Below, piece after piece: positions 22,834 to 34,440 of a stretch of 64,000 bases of DNA (position 1 is the stretch's first letter; each line of letters opens with the position of its first letter). Source of the DNA: Lepisosteus oculatus (Eukaryota; Chordata; Actinopteri; Semionotiformes; Lepisosteidae); contig NC_090703.1 in the NCBI RefSeq assembly GCF_040954835.1, positions 19,791,444 through 19,855,443 on the forward strand, given 5' to 3'. Below the pieces are notes generated by a model. It was not told where the DNA came from and did no database searches. It saw only the letters and a list, made by a program, of their open reading frames with translations. Made by a program: the position numbers and the translations under genes.

Positions 22834-25800
22834 CTGTAGAGGAAGAAAAGAGGCCGTAGTCTCACCTTCACTCTCTGGCACCTTCACGTCTCACAGTTAG
22901 AAGGTGAAAGCTACAGTAGCAGGTGCAGAGGGCAGGAATACGGCATCACATCACGTTTCTCAGCCATACAATAAAAAAGAAGCTGAACTGTTACGGATGT
23001 CACTCAGCAAGAGTTTTTTAATATGCAGTGCTTTGTACTGCAACAAGACATGTCCATAAAAATCATTCCAAAGGGCGCAGGTTGTGTTTATACAGGACAC
23101 ACACATCACAAGAGTGAGTCTTTAGCTGACTGTTCTCTGTGACTTCGCATCCTCTGCTTTTACAAACAGAGGAATATGAGGCGGAGATCAATGCGTGTTT
23201 ATGGTATACTGGTCTCAAGGATATTTTAACCAGTAATATTTAGTTCTAACAAACAACCTAATGACCGAGCCTTATCATGATTGCTTTTACACTTGCACAC
23301 ACACATTTTGGATATATACTGTACCAACACTATCATTTTAATAAAGAACAAACACAGGTGGATTAGGAGGAAAATGAAAATGGCAGTTTCTGCTCTCCTT
23401 GTCTCACCTTAGTTTGAATCAGTGCCCTAGTGCCTGAGCTTGATAATTCTTTGCAGGTCTCCTGAGATTTGGTCTTCACAAGCAGCCGACTCTACAAGGT
23501 AAAAATAAGGAAATGAATCTCTGTGCTGAAAGTACGAACAAGAAAGAAACCAACATGTCTGTAGGCCAAATGGAAGGCTTACAGGCTGTCTCTCTGTACC
23601 ACTAAAGCTTTATACAAGAACAGGGAACAGCAGCAATGTCGAATGCACTTAAGACTTTACACCTGTATTAAAGAAAATGCACTACAGCCTGAACCAAATC
23701 ACAACTTTGATGTAGTTTTTCTGCATATACTGAAAGGGATATACTGCCATGACATTATTTGATGCATTAAAACTAAAAAAGGCAAATATTGGATGCTTCA
23801 TATACAGCTAAAACAAAAAAATAACTGAGAATTCACTACAAATAAAAACCCAAGAAGCACCAGCATAGACCAATGTAACCTGCCGTGTAAAAAAAGAACA
23901 TTCCAATTCATCATTTGAGCCCTTATCATGGCTCACACGGTTAACACTGTTGCCTTACAGCTCTTTGGTCCTGTGTTCAGTTCTGAACTGAGCACCTTCT
24001 GTGTGAAGTCTGCATGTTCCACCCACTGGCGGGATATTGCTGGGTACACAAGTTTCTTCACACAGACAGACATGCTTGCTAGTGTCACTGGTGTCTCTTT
24101 TAAATTGTGTGTGTGCAGCGATGGAATGGTGTCCTGTTCAAGTTGTAATCACTGCACTTCCAGGATAGATATTAATATTAATTACATCCATACACTGATA
24201 TTATTAAATAATACGTTAGTATTGTAAATATTACACATTACAATATTCTCGTTAAAGTACTCGTAAACAGAGTAAAGACAGATTTTAAAAACGTTGTCCC
24301 TTCAGCCAGAGGTATTTTAGAAATCCCTTGTTGCATCATGGAGCAAAACGGTGCTTTAAAATTCGCATCTAAACTCAAAACTAGACTTTCCAGGATATCC
24401 GGCACTGTTGGCAAAGCTCTTTCCAGATGCTTTCAGGGCCTGTAGAAAGCGTAAATGCCATTGCCTTTTGAATATTTTATCAGCTTTCTGGGGTGATAGC
24501 TACTGTTGAATGTCTAGAAAAAGAACAGTTGATCGCCAACGAATTATTAGTGCCATCCTGAAGGTATTAAAGACGTCCGTATACGCGGCGTTTCTGTAAG
24601 GATTATTCCGAGAGGCTACAATATTTCCTGCTCAAGCACTGACTGCGATGGTAAAGGAAGCCTATTAGCAGCCGTGTAAAAATATCCAGGAAATCTGAAA
24701 AGATCTTAACAGGCTATTAAAACGAGCAAAACGTTCATACAACACAACACAGGGCAAGAATGCGTTACCGGACTCTCTCTAAATGTCCGGTCATGCCAGC
24801 TCAGCACTATGCTATGGCATATAAAAAAAATAGCAACGTATTCTACTTTGCGAAACTTAATGCTAAACGTATCGCATTTTACTAAAATATATTCAAGATG
24901 GGAAAGTCTGATTCTACGGGTGCATTATTCTACATAAAAACGAATTTCGCGCAAAAACACTTAACATTTATTTTTTACCAATGCGTTTTAATCAGAATTT
25001 CTTTCTTGCTGGATTGCAGAAATGCTCCTTCATTCCCCTCTCCCGTTTATTAAAAACGAAGGTACTGCGCCATCTGTCGGTCAGAAACAAAAGCTTCGAG
25101 TTTTCCCGTAGCTGTCACTCCCGTGATCAAACGGTAACAGATTGCACAGTGCAGACAAAACGCTTACATCACGTCTTTAGAAATAAACATTAATTTAACA
25201 GAGATAAACGCATAAGAATGGGGGCTCCGCGTGGCGCAGTGGCGAACATTGCTGCCTTGCAGAGCTAGGGCCATGAGTTCAGCTCCTGGGGTGCTATCTG
25301 TATGGAGTTGCTGTGTTCTTCAAAGGTTTCAAGTGGGTTTTCTCTGGGTTCTCCAATTTCCTCTCACAGTTCAAAGACATACTGGTAGGTTAACTGGCTC
25401 TGGGAAAAACGGCTCTAGCGTGAGTGTTTGTGTCTGTGTGGGTACCCTCTGATGGACTGGCGTCTCGTCCAGGGTGTGTCCAACATAGCACCTGCTGTTT
25501 GTTGGGACAGGCTCCAGCTCCCCCTGTACTGGATCATGTGGTTAAAAAATGGATGGATGGGAACAAGAATGGCCTATATAAAATGACAAAAAATGTAACC
25601 TTACTCAGCTTCATCAACAGATCCTCATCCCCACCTTACCACAGTCAGCAAAGTCACAGAGCTCCTCCAGACCAGGCAAATCAATAGGGATGGAGCCTCT
25701 CTCCTGCTCCTCATAGAAAGGTCAAGTCAGAAAATCCAATCATCCTATCAGCATGTTTCTGGGAGGGGGTATGTAACCGGAGCTCCAGGAGAAAATATGC

Positions 25801-27878
25801 TCAAATGTACAAAAACCATGTTGACTCCACACGGAAGGTGCCTCAAATCAAGAATTAAACTCAGGACACTTTAGCTATGAGGCCATAACACTGCCTGAGA
25901 TGCCACTGAGTCACTCAAAAAGTGCAGTTATTTATTTGGTCGACATGTCTATCCAAGGTATTTTTTATATAACATACATATTTTGGTGCTCATGACCTTA
26001 ACCACTACTCCTACACTGCCAAATCAAATAGGATTTGACTATCAGTACTTCAACAGGGTTAAGGCTAATATTATCCAGATTTCTAAGAAAGCGTTGTGTT
26101 TGGTTCCTGCAAAACATGAACCTGAACTATTTTATGTAGGGAACCACGAGTATTCCTGTAATTACTCTTGTATGATTGATTGAATACCATGGGAGCTGAA
26201 GAAACAGAATTCTACCACAACACATAGTGATTAATTATTGGTAAGGGACCAAACTTGAGCACGGTGCTGATATCACCAGGGTCTGTGGCCCAGTTTTTGT
26301 CTGTTCCCTTTCAGACATGGTGCTGGATAGCCCATAGCAGAGGATGACTCTGGTACCTTTCCCACATGATCTAGTATAGATACACACATTATCCAGTGCA
26401 GAATATATGCTTTGATTCTTTCAGAGTTTAGCTCAAGTAACCCACTGTTGTAATAATTCATCAAAATTCACACTGAAAAATAAAGGAGTCATCAAAAACT
26501 ATTTCTTATTAACTTCAAAAAGTGATGTGATCCTAAATTTTTCACAGTGGCACACAAATTTCACGAATTTTTACATACCTCACCCACTGGGGAGATACCC
26601 AGTGAGGAAAGCAGTCCCTTCCGACTGTGGGATTGTGTCCACAGATCCACCAAGCCCAGTGTACTGTGTGCACCCTCCACTCTGCTCCACAAGGTGGCAG
26701 CATCACAGCTGAAACTTAAAAAGCAGGTATAGTGAACATAAGGTGAACAATTGCCTCCTATAATACAAAGTCCCTGGTCAGGATATTTGGGCATTGCTAT
26801 TTTTGAAAGGTGGAGGGAACAGTGTTTCTTACTGGCTGTGCCAGCAGCCATATCACTCATATCAACTCACAACTGACAACCCACTGAAGCTCAGCAGGTG
26901 GGAGCCTGGTCAGTACTTCAGACATTACACTCATCAATGAGAGCTGAGTAAGTTACTATCTTAATCCACGATACAAAGCCTGTATTTGGTCTGTGCATCA
27001 ACTTTAATTAGGCATGAGGTGAAAAAATGAAGTACCCTTGTGTTTGGGGCTCTGGAGATTTTTCAAGTAATTCTGAAAGCAATCTTGCCTCGCTGATCTC
27101 ATCGCCCCCTTCCACTAATGGAAAGGAATCCAGCAGAACCTGCCTGGCACACACCTGAACAATCTGAAACACAAAGCATCACGAGTGAACACAACACCAA
27201 AGGAAAATGCATATACTGCACAAACACATGGGTATGGGATCGAGCACACTGCATACAGATTGAAATACTAATGCAAATATGAACATCTGACATAGGCCCT
27301 TTTGCACATTGCTTCTTTAAAATGCTATTCCTCAGTTACTTGTAAACTGAACCAAGATTATCGCTGTTAACGCCCTTGTTTCAAGAGCTAAGAGCGCGTA
27401 AGAAGCAACAATTAAATTGCAACAGAAGATGACACAATTGAGCAATCTAATATAGTTGCTAACTCAATGCCAGGATGACAACCCGAACCGTTTATTTAAA
27501 ACATGTAAAAAGTTGCACATGAATTTGCAATGCTTTGTAGAGGAGTTACGTTTTACGTTTTGTATATAAATATGGGGGAATACAGTATGTTCAAACCTTT
27601 TGATGATTGGTCTCCAAGGCTCGTGTGAAGTGTGCGTTCACGTCTGAAGGTTGCCAGTGTTCCGAGTGCTTTGCAAAGCCCGCTGCACACAGGTAGGCGT
27701 CCTCAACGCTGGTGTTGTCTTGGCTGAAAGAATTCCATTCCCCAAAAGAGTTGTCCGTTATGGCATCGTTAGGCTCCTGACAATGGCCCACCATTTTAAA
27801 GCGGGGAAAACAACTCTCTTCGAAATCGCTCCAGGAATTATTTTGTTCATGAGCTCCTGACAGGTCCGTTGTTGACAT
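22708..27878 (-). CDS. clba1: Aftiphilin-family clathrin/AP-1 accessory protein, CLBA1-like (spliced; one internal piece unresolved)
   Basis: Assembled by eye from - strand exons 27878-27597, 27163-27036, 26708-26579, 23491-23408 and 22833-22708, whose boundaries are GT-AG and whose phases join (0, 2, 0, 0). This gives about 249 residues. The N-terminal exon carries acidic WxxF motifs (W16SDF, W48NSF), the type that binds the gamma-ear of AP-1 in aftiphilin. Exons 2-3 form the clathrin-binding box region: LLSELLEKS, then LWSRVEGAHSTL, LWTQSHSRKGLLSSLGIS, closely like aftiphilin's 'VWTELQ..SHSNKKLLCSLGI'. Exon 4 ends ALIQTK, which I recall from human CLBA1. Aftiphilin-type proteins assist clathrin and AP-1 traffic at the trans-Golgi and endosomes. 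The assembly is shorter than human CLBA1 (about 325 residues), so an exon between 26.58 and 23.49 kb is probably missed. AFTPH itself is less likely, since it is about three times longer. Confidence 0.8.
23408..23491 (-). CDS. clba1: CLBA1 internal coding exon
   Basis: The exon has 84 bases (28 codons), bounded by TTTTTACCTTGTAG and AAG|GTGAG, and is open in phase 0. It encodes SRLLVKTK at its start and TRALIQTK at its end. The ALIQTK ending matches the segment I recall from human CLBA1. Confidence 0.65.
23925..24150 (+). repeat. Degenerate tRNA-derived SINE, family A
   Basis: It has a recognisable head ('ATGGCTCACACGGTTAACAC', 'GTTGCCTTACAGC') and 'GTGTGAAGTCTGCATGTTC', then loses similarity. 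Confidence 0.55.
25214..25562 (+). repeat. tRNA-derived SINE, family A, near full length
   Basis: It starts GGCTCCGCGTGGCGCAGTGG (A-box match TGGCGCAGTGG), with a B-box-like GAGTTCAGCTCC, then GGTGCTATCTGTATGGAGTT. It runs through GATGGACTGGCGTCTCGTCC and GTTGGGACAGGCTCCAGCTC to the tail AAAAATGGATGGATGG. It lies inside the CLBA1 intron, antisense to the gene. Confidence 0.9.
25725..25918 (-). repeat. tRNA-derived SINE, family A, tail-truncated and degenerate
   Basis: The reverse orientation shows 'GACTCCACACGGAAGG' and 'CAAGAATTAAACTCAGGACA', then a decayed head 'TAACACTGCCTGAGATGCCA'. Together with the copy at 25.2-25.56 kb it forms an inverted pair. Confidence 0.6.
26579..26708 (-). CDS. 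clba1: CLBA1 coding exon with the clathrin-binding box region
   Basis: The acceptor is TTTTTAAGTTTCAG|C. One base completes the Gly codon from exon 2 and is followed by 43 codons. The donor is GGTGAG|GTATGT (phase 0). An alternative donor five bases upstream (GTGG|GTGAGG) would end in phase 1. Residues CDAATLW and SHSRKGLLSSLGI align with the conserved block of aftiphilin and CLBA1. Confidence 0.8.
27036..27163 (-). CDS. clba1: CLBA1 coding exon 2
   Basis: The exon has 128 bases, with acceptor CTTTGTGTTTCAG|ATT and donor CAAGG|GTACTT, phase 0 in and phase 2 out. The frame is open throughout and ends in the leucine-rich acidic run EARLLSELLEKSPEPQ, matching the region before the clathrin-binding box in aftiphilin-family proteins. 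A longer ORF in another frame (27099-27293) is a shadow. Confidence 0.75.
27597..27878 (-). CDS. clba1: CLBA1 first coding exon
   Basis: ATG at 27878 (context CCAAACATGT) opens 94 codons ending at AAG|GTTTGA, phase 0. The acidic/aromatic segments NSWSDFEESCF and SFGEWNSF contain WxxF motifs like aftiphilin's 'DWNAFEDE'. There is no upstream in-frame ATG close by, so this start is the natural choice. Confidence 0.8.
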
Positions 27879-29450
27879 GTTTGGCCCAAGGTTGATAATC
27901 CCCCCTCCAGTTTGTTGCTTAGACTCTACGTGTTGTACAGTTCACAGCTCTGATAGTTCACTCCAATAGCTCAAAGAGACGAACATATCTTGTGCAATGG
28001 TGGAAAATCCGGAGGCATATATTCCGTCGATAACATTTCACAAAACTTCAAGTATTTTGCAGCTAGAGCATTTGGTATCTCTTGTCATCTCCAGGTTCTT
28101 TACATCAGTCTATATCGGTAGTTTCCATTTTCTCTGCATGGCAAATTTGAGCCGAACCGACCGTTACAAAGCGCTGTATGCCGTTTATCGCAGAAACAAC
28201 AACAGTCCCGATGTACGGATGTAGTGTACAGATATAGATTTCTTTAAATATTTTCTAATTATCTCTTCTTCGTTCATAAAACGGTCCTTCAACCTGTGAA
28301 ACAAAAAGGTGTTAACATCTTTCTGCTCATAAAATCTCCCCAAGGAGAGAACTTAATAAGACGACTAACCAGAGTCTCTTGCATTAATACACACGGATGC
28401 AGCTATATTACACAATTTCCCCACCTCGACTTTGTGCTCTCCACATTTAAGAAGTTGCGAAATAAAAATTGTGTTATTGCATTACATGAATTTCATTCCT
28501 TTTGAACGAGTCTCCCGGCCGACAGCTGATTTTTATTAATTAACCATTGCCCCTATGATAAGAAGGGTTCCATTATAATAGTAATACTTAATATGAATCA
28601 TATCATTGTATTGCGCTTAACATTTGCACTTCTGTAATAGCAGACCCTTTTGGCTAAAACTAAAAATTAAATTCCAAAAACGTTCGACATTCACATAGCC
28701 ACATTTAAGACACTAAAATACTTGACAGGGTCAACATACACTGAAGGTTAATACCAGTTAACAATTAATATTATTGCAGGAGTGAGTGACAAATACAGCA
28801 ACCTCCCTTACTGTAACATTATACTACTTCCTCTTGCAGGGTAATAACACCTCGGCATGTAAGCGCAAGGTATGTGATATGTGAAAAGCAGTGATTTATT
28901 TTGAGAAACGCGAATAAAAATAACGATGTACAGGAGTTATTACTTACATTATAATTGTTTTTGCATTGTTAAGCTGCGGAAATCTACAAAAAGACGCTTA
29001 ATTGAGTTTTTCGGTAACCTAACAACCAGCTTTAAATCATTAGGTAGTTCGTAAATCCTAGAAAAACTAAATTTCACGGGTAATGAATGAATAACAAAAT
29101 TATTAACGAATGCTAGTTTGTTTTAATCACCAAGTTCTCTGGCGCTTCCACCTGTTGTTGTATTAAGTTAAATATGACTAGACTGTCGACAAACAGCAAG
29201 ACTTCCGCTCTTTTTGTTACCATACATAACATAAAGAAAGATCCCTACCTTTCCGGTGTCGTCACCTTGTTAACAGGTGTGATCTCGCAGTAAATAAAGG
29301 ACAGGGCATTTCCTGCTCTCAGGATCCACCCCCCAGCTGACAGCTCGCTTCAGGTGAAACTTTCAGCTCTCTGCTGCTCTCGGTAACGCGCAGTGGAATT
29401 TTGTGTCGAGCGCGGCTGTGTGACATGAGGATATGACGACATTAATCGGT
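27879..29450. promoter_or_regulatory. Shared upstream region of CLBA1 and AHNAK2, CpG-containing
   Basis: CpGs recur at 28005-28200 and again at 29250-29450 (including GAGCGCGGCTG and GTAACGCGC), with AT-rich sequence between. On the - strand, CCGGAAAG|GTAGGG at 29249/29248 could be the donor of an untranslated CLBA1 first exon. I found no strong acceptor just upstream of the ATG at 27878, so the coding exon may also contain the transcription start. AHNAK2 is transcribed the other way, so part of this region might serve as a bidirectional promoter. Confidence 0.35.
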
Positions 29451-29740
29451 TAAATCTTCATGCTCGATTAGCTGAGAAGCTGAGATTGCAACCTGCAATC
29501 AGTGGACTGATAAAGTTTTGCTTTTAAATTGCTAAGAAAAATAAAAAAGTGCACCAGCTGTTCGAAACAGATTTCATTTAGTTTTTTTTTTATGTACCCC
29601 GTACCTGATTGATAGTAGGAAGTGAGCAGCTTCCATAGAAAATAATAACAACTTGCGCCATTATGGCAGAATCATCAGTCATCAATCGTCGCCATCACCA
29701 CCACCAACAAGATTCTACTTATAAATAAGACTGAGGTGTA

Positions 29741-29768
29741 GAATAGATAAGATAGATAGATAGATTAT
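29741..29768. repeat. GATA microsatellite at the LINE 3' end
   Basis: GATA repeats directly abut the conserved LINE tail on its 3' side (low-coordinate side, as the element reads on the - strand). Confidence 0.85.
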
Positions 29769-30815
29769 ACTTTATTAATCCCGTAGGGAAATTGATGTGT
29801 TACAGCAGTCCAGCCCAAGACAAGCAAAACAGACATCAGAATAGTTATAAAACAAAAGACAAACAAAATAAATAAAAATAAATAAATACATAGGTGTGTG
29901 CAAAATGTGCTGATCATAGTCACTGTAAAAACAATAAAATATGTGCAAAATGTGCATAGGTTTATACAGACTGATTGTCCAAAAAGTACAATGGAGTAAA
30001 CATGCTGTCCATAGAGGAGCAAATGAAGGGCTAACAGTCCTAGCCCAGGGCAGCGTTATACACCCTGACAGCCGCCGGGAGGAAAGACCTGCGGAAACGT
30101 TCCATTGGACACCGTAGCTGGACCAGTCTGTTGCTAAATGTGCTCCGCTGCCCAGTAACGGTACCATGAAGCGGATGAGAGGTGTTGTTCATTATGGCTG
30201 TGAGCTTGGTCAGCATTCTCCTCTCAGCCACCACCTCCAGGGGGTCAAGGCTCAACCCCAGCACAGAGCCAGCCTTCTCGATGAGTTTATTGAGCCTATT
30301 TGCATCTTTTGTCATGATGCTGCTGCCCCAGCACACCACAGCGTAGAAGATGGCCGCCGCCACCACTGATGCATAAAAATGTGTAGCAGTGTTCCACACA
30401 CACCAAAGGACCTGAGTCTCCTAAGAAAATAGAGTTGGCTCTGACATTTCTTGTACAGGGCGTCAGTGTTACCAGACCACTCCAGTTTATCATCCAGGTG
30501 TACCCCTAAGTACTTGTAGGAATGTACGCCCTCTATGTCCTAATCCTGGATGGAAACAGGGTTCAACGGAGACTTATTCCTTCGAAAGTCAAAGATCATT
30601 TCTTTGGTCTTGCTGGTGTTTAGCTGGAGATGGTTAAGATGACACCACTCCACAAAATTGGTAATCAAGCTCCTATATTCCTCCTCCCTCCCCTCTCTAA
30701 TACACTCCACAATTGCAGAGTCATCCGAAAACTTCTGCAGATGACATGTCTCAGAGTTGTACCTGAAGTCAGAGGTGTAAAAGGTGAACAGGAATGGAGC
30801 AAGGAATATGTTGAT
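29769..30815 (-). mobile_element. 5'-truncated, dead LINE (L2/CR1/Rex1-like) with reverse transcriptase C-terminal part
   Basis: On the - strand the element encodes the end of a non-LTR reverse transcriptase. The catalytic box appears as FSDDS at 30731-30717, then EWCHLNHLQLNTSKTKEMIF, then KYLGVHLDDKLEWS, then FYASVVAAAIFYAVVCWGSS and RRMLTKL near 30.37-30.18 kb. An in-frame TAG at 30542-30540 and a one-base frameshift near 30.38 kb show that it is inactive. The 3' UTR ends TTAATAAAGTATAATC followed by a GATA/TATC microsatellite, typical of fish LINEs. It is truncated 5' at about 30.81 kb. I cannot fix the clade from this fragment. Confidence 0.9.
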
Positions 30816-32883
30816 ACATCATTTACATCTGCTAAATAAGGTGGGAAGCAATTCAAAAGGGAAACAAAATGTAAGTATTCATAGTTAAAAGCACAGAAAT
30901 TAAGGGATATTATATTAAAAGTGCATAAAGGCAGCAGTAAGGCCTCATTATGAATATTATGTACAGTTTTGGTCATTACTTTTCAGTGAAGACACTGCTG
31001 CTCTAGAATCAGCGCAGAGAAATGAATTTAAATCTGAGAGCCTCTTTACCAGAAGAGCCCTGGGGGTGTCGAACAAGCTGCCCAGTCATGCGATTGATTA
31101 TCGACAGTCTGGCTTCTTTCAATAAACAATTGTATAAGAGCCATGGATCAATCACCTGGTTACTACATGGGCTCCACGGAATTGCACCTGTTCTACTGTT
31201 CTCATTCCAAGGCTCGATTTAAACTGTGGCTCCCGGATTACCAGACGATCTTGATAAATCACACGAAATGAGTCAAATAAATAACATTGTTTACTTAAAC
31301 TTACGTTAAGGACAGTCTAACATACTTGATATAAACTATAGGTATAATAAGAAGGAATTTATATACATCGGGTTAATCGGATAAGAATGACAAAAGAAAT
31401 ACAAAAATCACACATTTTAAGATCGCGTGTCTGGTGTCTGTCTCATCATTGCTGTTCCTCCTGGACGCTTCCTGAAATCCGACAGGACTATGCAGTTTGC
31501 CATTGCAATCCTAGAGCGCTTCCAGAAATCGTGCAGGAGAGGTCGCCAGCGATCCACGTGTTCAAGTAAAATACTATTTATTTCGTCATCTTAAATAATA
31601 AAGGTATTGCAAAGTAGTTCCTGTTACTTAGCAAAGTGCAAAGGTGCACTCACAATACCAAGTCCGTTAAGTGGAAAAAAAAAAATTGACGATATAGCCC
31701 ATACGTGAAATCGTGCACACCATTTACTACTCCTGCTTCAGTATTTGGAGAGAAAATAAAAAAACCTTTTCCAAAATCCTTATTTTTTCTCGATTTAACC
31801 ACAATTTAGTATAACTACAGTATTGTTAAGCTGTTAATTATTGTTTGTTGTCGCATCCAAGATCTAAATTATATTACAAAGAATGCTTTGGTAAGGTTTG
31901 GCGTTGCCTCCTAATCCTCACCCACACACCTAGCTCTTACCGCTGTGAACTGGAGCCTAGTTTCATGCTCTGCCCTGGGCTAAACATCTGTCCCCTCAGC
32001 CTCGCCCCGTGGGACTCGGCAATCTGTAAATCTGCACAGGCTGAGAGCTGTGCTCACAGGTGTGGTAATTACTACTGGCTGTTTTCCATTCGTTGACAAG
32101 CAGAACAAGTAACAAAGAGATTTTGTAACATCTTGGTATAGTTTTTATTAACGTTTCATGGTAAGTGGTTGGCATACAGTACTTGTACAGCAAGATTATA
32201 CTAATCCTTGCGCTTGTGTCTGTACTGTATGTATAGAGAAATCAAGCCACAGTTTGTCTACCTCAGGTCAATGTCAGGGGCTTTGCTGCCGGATGTCAGA
32301 TAGCATTGGGAATATCAGTCCTCACTCTCTTAAAGGAAGTAAGACGGACAGATTTACACAATCACGTTAAAACAGATGATAAAATCACCTGTTATCATCA
32401 GCCACATGGGTAGAGGCTGAATAAAGATTGAAGTGAGACACACAAAACTAGAACTTTTCTAGAATGCATCTTGATCATGCTGCTGTTTTCCTCAAGGCAA
32501 AAGCAGTGCCGATTCTAGAGCCCTTGTCCTTCGGGAGGGTTAACAAATAAATGAACAGTTAACCTCCAATTTCTCCAGACATGGATAGAAAATTTATTTT
32601 GATCACTTAAGCAGCTTATTTATTTAATGTAGTAATTGGGATCTTATTTGGAACAATAACATAAACACCTTACAGCCCTCAAAGACCATATTTGACTGCA
32701 ATTCAAATTGGTTGCATCATTGATTGAATAATTTGGCCTTTAAACACCTTCTGGACTGTGGGTACTCCAGAATCAGAATGGAAGTCATAGTTGTGTTCAC
32801 CTCCAGCGCTTATCAAGATGGATTGTCCCTTGAGTTTTATATACGATATGTATCCCTACAAATAAAAACAGAGCCATGATAGT

Positions 32884-33002
32884 GATGGCCCGACGAGCTC
32901 CAGGACACCTGGTTCAAATTCCACAACACTTTCCACATGTGGAAGGAGCTCGTCAGGGCCATCCTTAACGAGATCAGGCCGAGCCTATCAGCCTCGTTAA
33001 GG
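32884..33002. repeat. Two adjacent inverted repeats (hairpins)
   Basis: The first stem pairs 32884-32901 (GATGGCCCGACGAGCTCC) with 32945-32963, its reverse complement apart from a single extra base. The loop includes a palindrome, CCACATGTGG, at 32933-32942. The second stem is a perfect ten-base pair, CCTTAACGAG at 32963-32972 with CTCGTTAAGG at 32993-33002. The GC content stands out from the AT-rich surroundings, which suggests an inserted element. Confidence 0.7.
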
Positions 33003-34127
33003 GAACCTCAAACACTATTTAAGCCCTGAGGACTCATTCCTTTGGGCTTAGACATTGGATTACAATAGGAGTGTACATCTACCCTTCTCCCAGGATCTTG
33101 TGCTCAGAAATCTATTGATCATCCAATTAACCCACAAACCCTCACTGCTGAACTGACTCTGACAATCATTCATTTGCTGTGCCCCATTTTCCACCCATGG
33201 GCCTGGTGTCACAATAATAACAGGATAATTTTCAGATGCTAGAGCTAACAATTAAAATGGATCCATTTTAAACAGTGTTCAAGAATCTGCTTGGGCAGTG
33301 TATCCTTTCCGAAAAGCTGTTGTGACATTACTGTATTAAAACAATACATTGGCAGACATAAACACTGATATCCTTCACCTTTTAATTTAGTTAATTCAGC
33401 GGAATGTCTTACATACTGTTTGGCAGATTTAGCAAGAGATCAGTAAAGCTGAGGATTATAATTGAGAAACAAGCATAATTTAGAAATGAGATTCTAAATT
33501 TCAAATGAAAATTGCTACTTTTAATAATTAATTTTATATTTATTTGAACAAATTAAAGCACGCATGTGGAATTACTGTTTTCATCTAATTTATTTTCTCT
33601 CATTCATAACTGCATTTGTGTCATAATTGCAGGGGCAACAGAAAGGCAGCTCCTCTGTTTTGTTAGGTACTTTATTTTGTTCCCAGTGCAGGAAACAGGG
33701 ATTGTATATACCAATTACTGAAGGACGAAATTCCCAGCAGCTTGCTTTTTGAACACTTTAATGCTGTCCTATCAATTATGCATCGAGGTGAATGATTCTG
33801 TCACTGTCTGCCAGAGCCTTGATGTGTGTGGTTTAGCTGAAGGAGCAATTTGACATTACCTAGTAATTGTGCTGTAAAGGGTCAGGGAAGTGCACTGTCT
33901 GAAAGGCTCTGGGCTGGGGAGTCTGTCTAAGTGAGTGCTGTAATGCAGGAGAGTTCTGAGTTAAAGAATCATGGTCTGTCGTGCACAGAAAAGTGAACAC
34001 CACAAATAGGCTGAAGGTCTAAGCATTACAGTACGTTACAGAGCTTAGAACAGAAGCACAAAGTCCGTCCATGCTGCATTATGAACAACCTAAATTGGTT
34101 CACAGATAAGTAATTCTGTTATTTACG

Positions 34128-34440
34128 TCGATCCATTTTCTTACCGTTTCTCCATGTTGGTGGAGAACACCCTAGACAGGATGCCAGTCCATCCCAGGGA
34201 ACATACAGACACAAACACAGACATACTTATGCCAGGGCCTCTTTTCCCACGTAATAGTCAATAGGTAAGGCGGTTAGCCTACCAGTGTGGACTGTTGGAG
34301 ATAACTTGAGCACCTGAAAGAAACCCACACAAACCAAGGGAGAACATACAAACTCCACATAGACAGCACCCCAGGTCCAAAACTGAACCCAGGGCCCCGT
34401 TCTTGTGAGGCAGCAATGCTAACCACTGTGCAATTACTAT
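34128..34440 (-). repeat. tRNA-derived SINE, family A
   Basis: The family text is in reverse: 'ATCCATTTTCTTACCGTTTC' tail, 'GATGCCAGTCCATCCCAGGG', 'AACATACAAACTCCACATAG', and a head 'GAGGCAGCAATGCTAACCAC' at 34410-34429. Confidence 0.85.

Noticed and set aside
26273..26464. - strand ORF considered as the missing CLBA1 exon
   Set aside because: The available acceptors put the continuing phase into early stops, and the translation lacks the aftiphilin-family pattern.
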